DNA of 64,000 nucleotides from Oegoconia quadripuncta (taxonomy: Eukaryota; Arthropoda; Insecta; Lepidoptera; Autostichidae): positions 30,756,618 through 30,820,617 of the forward strand of contig OX438747.1 in the NCBI GenBank assembly GCA_949316235.1. Direction: 5' to 3'. Numbering within the stretch: the stretch's first letter is position 1; each line of letters begins with the position of its first letter. The translations under genes and the position numbers were made by a program. Positions 60,801 to 64,000 of this stretch are shown one piece after another. The notes under the pieces were generated by a model, which did not search any database, was not told the origin of the DNA, and saw nothing but the letters and a program-made list of their open reading frames with translations.

Positions 60801-63620
60801 TCAAACAACCCTCTGCCGTCGTACCACTTAACTTGACGACCTGTTTTGGTGGTTAGACACTCTGACCGCTATACCAAAATGTCGCGGGTTCGAATCCCGC
60901 TAGGGGCATATGTTTGTATGATGAATACAAACATGTGTTCCCGGGTTATGGATGTTTTTCATTTATACTGGATGAATTTTTTAGCCGTACGGAAAATTAG
61001 GTAAGTGAAATAGAAAGTTTTGGCATAGGTAGTTTTTTTTTTTTTTTCAAATCTATCATTGAAAAAAGCGTTAATTTTATCATTGACGGTCGCGTTTGGA
61101 GCCACATAATTACATAATTAAATTAACTAAATAAAGAAAACTTGGCGAAGATGTGAGTTACAAATAAATTTCGCATGTTATGAACCCTACGAATAGCGCA
61201 AGTCGCATATCTACATGGGCCCGGAGCGTGAATTTTTGAAAAAAATAAACTACTATGCCATAACTTCTATTTCACTTACCTAATGTTAGATCAATCCTTT
61301 CGTCTGAATTGACTTAGGTAGAGGTACCTACTTACTTTCCCGACCATATATTATGTCGGGGCTCACCGCGTGGTTCGCACTTCGCCAGTGAGAGGGCGCC
61401 ACTTGACGCATGCGCCCCGTATATGTGCACTATGCAATTGTTTAAAATATGTGAATTCCAAACTTTCAAGACATGGTTACTGTGCACGTGCTGTAATAAT
61501 TATTGAAAACCTGAAGATAAAGGCTCACATACAGCATCAACCTAGCGTGTCCAGCAGAGAGCGGCCCGTGGCTGTTGTCCTCTACTAAGGAACGGAGGTG
61601 AGTGGTGCTTTTGCCTATTTTTATTCAGTGCGAAAGGTTTGATAGTACAGCATATCACAATCGTATTGTGATAGCTTTTAGCTGTACCTGAAGGCTGAAT
61701 ACTATAATCATCTATCGTTTAATACAGTCCACTTCTTGCTATACATTATCTTCCCTCTCCGCGACTCCGTGAGTCGCCCCCCTTTACTAGCGAAACGTTT
61801 TCGCCACACCTAATATGCCCTATATTTTTCCTTACGGTTAAAAAACTCATTCGGTATATTTATTAACAAAAAAATATGTATTTGTGTAGTTTATCAATCA
61901 TTTGGTATCCATAATACAAGCCTATTTGCTTAGTGTGGAACTAGATGGCGCTGTGTGTATGTGCAAAGATATTTATTTAATAATAATAATAATAAATAAA
62001 TAATAAATAAATATCGTTGGACATACACACACCGCCATCTAGTTCCACATTAAGCAACTATAGGCTTGTGTTGTGGATACCAGATGGTTGATATACTACA
62101 CAAATACATTTTTTTTGGAAATAAATACATAATATAAATGAAAAACATCCATAACTCGGGAACACATATCTGTATTCATCATACAAACATATGCCCCTAG
62201 CGGGATTTGAACCCGCAACCTTTTGGTATAACAGTCAGAGTTTCTAACCACTACACCAAACAGGTCGTCATTATTTATTTATATTTGTTCACTCACAGTG
62301 GAACTGGTGAACCGATTTGGATGAAATATTAACACATTATAAAATATCTACATTCCAGGTACACAATCGCACGGACTACCTGAAGTATTTGATAGCATCG
62401 CTATCTAAAGTTCGAGACATCGAGAGTACCCTGCTGATCTTCTCCCACGACTACTACGACGATGAAATTAACGATTTAGTAACCCAAATTTATTACGCCA
62501 AGGTACAGACCGCTGTAACGTTGTCTTTAAGCTAGCCTGGTACTGGCGGTAATTAGTCTGGAGACCAAGGTAGCAATAGAGACGCTTAAGGCACCGTCTA
62601 CCTACGGTAGGCACTGTGCAGAGTACCTACCACTGTTGATATGGAGATGATTCTCGTTCGATCATGTTAGCCTGGTACCGGTGGGAATTAGTCTATGGTT
62701 GATGGTAGCAATAGAGTCGCTTAAGGCACCGTCTACCTACGGTAGGCACTGTGCAGAGTACCTACCACTGTTGATATGGAGATGATTCTCGTTCGATCAT
62801 GTTAGCCTGGTACCGGTGGGAATTAGTCTATGGTTGAAGGTAGCAATAGAGTCGCTTAAGGCACCGTCTACCTACAATAGGCACTGTGCAGAGTACCTAC
62901 CACTGTTGATATGGAGATGACTCTCGTTCGATCATGTTAGCCTGGTACCTGTGGTAATTAGTCTATGGTTGATGGTAGCAATATAGTCGCATAAGGCACC
63001 GTCTACCTTCAGTAGGCGCCGTGCGGAGTACCACTGTTGATATGAAGTACCTCTCACTCGGTTATGCTAGCCTGGTACCAGCGGTAATTAATGTGGGGTC
63101 CAAGGACTACTGTAGGCGCCTTGCCGAGTACCAGTGTTGAATTTGGCTTATGACCCGGCAATCCTGCCTTATTGACCTATTAATGTTAATATTTCTGCAG
63201 GTAATGCAGATCTACTTTCCGTATTCTATACAGACCCATCCAGGTACATTCCCAGCTAATGAGTGTGATGTGTTTAAGTATCCAGCGTCGTAAGTACCCC
63301 CTCCTATTTTATAATCACCTATTTACGTTCATTGTCAAAATCGAATATGTAAATGTCGGTAAAAAAATTTGTAAGTAGATGTAGAGTAATAAGCCTCATA
63401 AACTTCAGTTTATGACTATTCTCATTGTGTTAATGCCTACTATTCTATCTTCTATTGATGCATATTGTCAATCGCAGATACACAAAACGAGAATGTAGAA
63501 ATAAGGAAGCTGGGAGAAGTGGCCACTTCAGACAGGCGAAGTTTACTCAGCTGAAACATCACTGGTGGTGGAAGGCCAATAGGATCTTCAATCAGCTGGA
63601 AATTACTGTTAACCATACCG
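57806..63620 (+). CDS. MGAT2: N-acetylglucosaminyltransferase II (MGAT2), 5' part, exons 1-5, runs off the window
   Basis: Exons 57,806-57,920, 60,553-60,674, 62,359-62,502, 63,201-63,289 and 63,478-63,620 join in phase (613 bases, 204 codons plus one base). The enzyme adds GlcNAc from UDP-GlcNAc to the alpha-1,6-mannose arm of N-glycans in the Golgi, opening complex-type biantennary chains. Exon 1 gives a short basic N terminus and one signal-anchor helix (about residues 18-36, VKCLLIIIALYYLWIRIMFF), as in type II Golgi enzymes; its phase-1 donor fits exon 2 exactly. Exon 2 is the stem up to IIIAIQ. Exon 3 begins VHNRTDYLKYLI and holds LLIFSHDYY. Exon 4 has MQIYFPYSIQTHPG. Exon 5 has GHFRQAKFTQLKHHWWWK. 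These match the family's QVHNR, FSHD and HHWWWK blocks. The catalytic EEDH-type motif should be in the next exon beyond 64,000. No lesion is visible. Confidence 0.92.
57970..58478. mobile_element. DNA element with AGGTCTAACAAAATTA end, inverted copy
   Basis: Left AGGTCTAACAAAATTATCCCGAC; interior is the reverse of the copy at 51,040-51,504 (GCGCACGCTCTAAGTACTTTGCC-like, GGCGTCTTCCATATGAACG, TTTTCTCATTGATAAAATAAGG). The right end stops at TTGTCGGGTTAAT, so the last 12 bp or so of the terminus are lost. Confidence 0.8.
58656..59265 (-). mobile_element. TGTCGTAGAT-type element (minus)
   Basis: TATATGTCGTAGATAGCGATAAATTAGCG...CATAATACGTGG...GGTATCGCCGGAAATGGCGCGG...GTCCCGGTCGCTAGCAACGCCC...CATCTCCGACATATA. 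Both termini and the flanking TATA are visible. Opposite in direction to 55,010 and 59,935. Confidence 0.85.
59935..60535 (+). mobile_element. TGTCGTAGAT-type element (plus)
   Basis: AATGTCGTAGATGGGCGGGTGCGG...GGTAAAGGGTTGCTCGGGC...CACCGCGCCATTTCCGGCG...ATTTATCGCTATCTGCGACAC. With the inverted copy 670 bp upstream it could form a long hairpin in the MGAT2 pre-mRNA. Its right end stops only about 20 bp before the exon 2 acceptor. Confidence 0.85.
60834..60966 (+). mobile_element. SINE family B, head half (plus)
   Basis: GACGACCTGTTTTGGTGG head, B box GTCGCGGGTTCGAATCCC, CATATGTTTGTATGATGA, ending at GGATGTTTTTCATTTATAC, where an unrelated element with GGTAAGTGAAATAGAAAG begins. Confidence 0.8.
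60967..61858. repeat. Composite repeat block with GGTAAGTGAAATAGAAAG motifs
   Basis: GTACGGAAAATTAGGTAAGTG AAATAGAAAG...GGCATAGG (60,989-61,028) is mirrored by CTATGCCATAACTTCTATTTCACTTACC (61,253-61,280). The end block TTTCCTTACGGTTAAAAAACTC at 61,828-61,850 recurs at 10,947-10,970. Between them (61,350-61,600) is a GC-richer segment with GTCGGGGCTCACCGCGTGG that I cannot assign. The 72-codon frame there is not supported as a gene. Confidence 0.45.
61862..62270. mobile_element. SINE B tail (plus) facing a full SINE B (minus)
   Basis: A plus-strand 3' half (ATGTATTTGTGTAGTTTATC...GGAACTAGATGGCGCTGTGTG, to about 61,985) is followed after an AATAAT run by a full minus copy (ACACACCGCCATCTAG...TATGCCCCTAGCGGGATTTG...AACAGGTCGTC, about 62,003-62,270). 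The two 3' halves form an inverted repeat about 90 bp upstream of exon 3. Confidence 0.85.
62525..63160. repeat. 135-bp-period satellite filling MGAT2 intron 3
   Basis: Units start with GGTAGCAATAGAG at 62,569, 62,704, 62,839 and 62,974, exactly 135 bp apart, with a worn fifth unit to about 63,145. Shared words with the 15.5-17.2 kb array are AGCCTGGTACCGGTGG, AATTAGTCT, ACCGTCTACCT...GTAGGC, CACTGTTG and GGAGATG. The array begins about 22 bp after the exon 3 donor and ends about 55 bp before the exon 4 acceptor. Confidence 0.92.
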
Positions 63621-63632
63621 GTGAGAAATAGC

Positions 63633-63964
63633 TTTTTTTTTTATGCACGACGGGTTCGTACTTGACCTCAATCACACCTGATATTAAGTGAAGATGAGGT
63701 CGAAGGTGGAAGCGTACTGGCCCGGAAACCCCAACACATTTGGGGGGGGCTGGCTATCTTATCTCTGACAACCGAAACACAACAATGCCATTAACATTGC
63801 TGCTGGGCGGCAGATTTAGATAAGATGGTGGTAGCTAGCCAGGCGGACATTTAAAATGCCCTACCACCAACCAAACCGAGTACTTAAACATGTACCCCGC
63901 TGGGGATCGAACCCGCGACCTCCGAATCGTAAACCCAATGTTTACATTGAGCCACGGAGGCGGT
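63633..63964 (-). mobile_element. SINE family A, full length (minus), in MGAT2 intron 5
   Basis: Oligo-T start, GACGGGTTCGTACTTGACC, a run of eight G in ACATTTGGGGGGGGCTGG, all body blocks, B box GGGGATCGAACCCGCGACC, and head end GAGCCACGGAGGCGGT. It starts 12 bp after the exon 5 donor. Confidence 0.92.
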
Positions 63965-64000
63965 GAGCCAGCTTAGCGTGTTTTGATACTGCAGGGTTTG

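Noticed and set aside
1..64000. CRISPR array or bacterial operon
   Set aside because: The tandem arrays have no unique spacers of constant length, and the genes have introns; nothing bacterial is present.

Overview
This is eukaryotic, intron-containing, AT-rich nuclear DNA, most likely from a lepidopteran insect. The evidence is the repeat content (several tRNA-derived SINE families with CCCGCGAGGGG-type B-box heads and the 'GGGCCAGCGTGG...CAGTGGGAC' SINE body typical of moths and butterflies, plus CR1-, RTE- and R1-like LINE debris) and two recognisable animal genes with GT-AG introns. There is no sign of a bacterial operon, rRNA gene, functional tRNA gene or CRISPR array.

Layout. Positions 1-2.9 kb hold one end of a Polinton/Maverick-type (adintovirus-like) element. 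Four co-oriented minus-strand genes lie there: a DDE integrase cut by the window edge, a small protein with tail-fibre-like DAVNKxYVD repeats, a DUF8207-like protein and an A32/FtsK-type packaging ATPase. From 3 to 18 kb the DNA is nested SINEs, MITEs, LINE tails and three tandem arrays (a 116-bp higher-order repeat at 6.6-7.25 kb, a 43-bp two-part minisatellite at 7.9-8.1 kb and a 100-bp satellite at 15.5-17.2 kb). From 18.0 to 24.1 kb a nearly complete CR1-like LINE (coiled coil, esterase-like, endonuclease, reverse transcriptase; minus strand) sits inside the remains of a Harbinger-like DNA transposon. From 24 to 48 kb there is more transposon debris, including a 1-kb long-inverted-repeat TA element that splits a LINE reverse transcriptase, an RTE reverse transcriptase in pieces, and a Harbinger-type MITE inside a palindrome.

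The host genes are on the right. A minus-strand exon of an unidentified gene may lie at 48.3-48.5 kb. EEF1AKMT2/METTL10, a lysine methyltransferase of elongation factor 1A, is complete in four exons (50,076-56,102, plus strand). MGAT2, the Golgi N-acetylglucosaminyltransferase II, follows on the same strand; five exons (57,806-63,620) encode the membrane anchor and first half of the protein, and the gene runs out of the window. Their introns are loaded with mobile DNA: copies of the same two non-autonomous DNA elements occur in both genes, and MGAT2 intron 3 is almost wholly a 135-bp-period satellite related to the array 45 kb upstream.

The two host genes have no obvious functional link (one modifies the translation apparatus, the other N-glycans). 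All exon joints were checked by reading splice sites and phase by eye. Family names come from recognised motifs and have not been tested by a database search.
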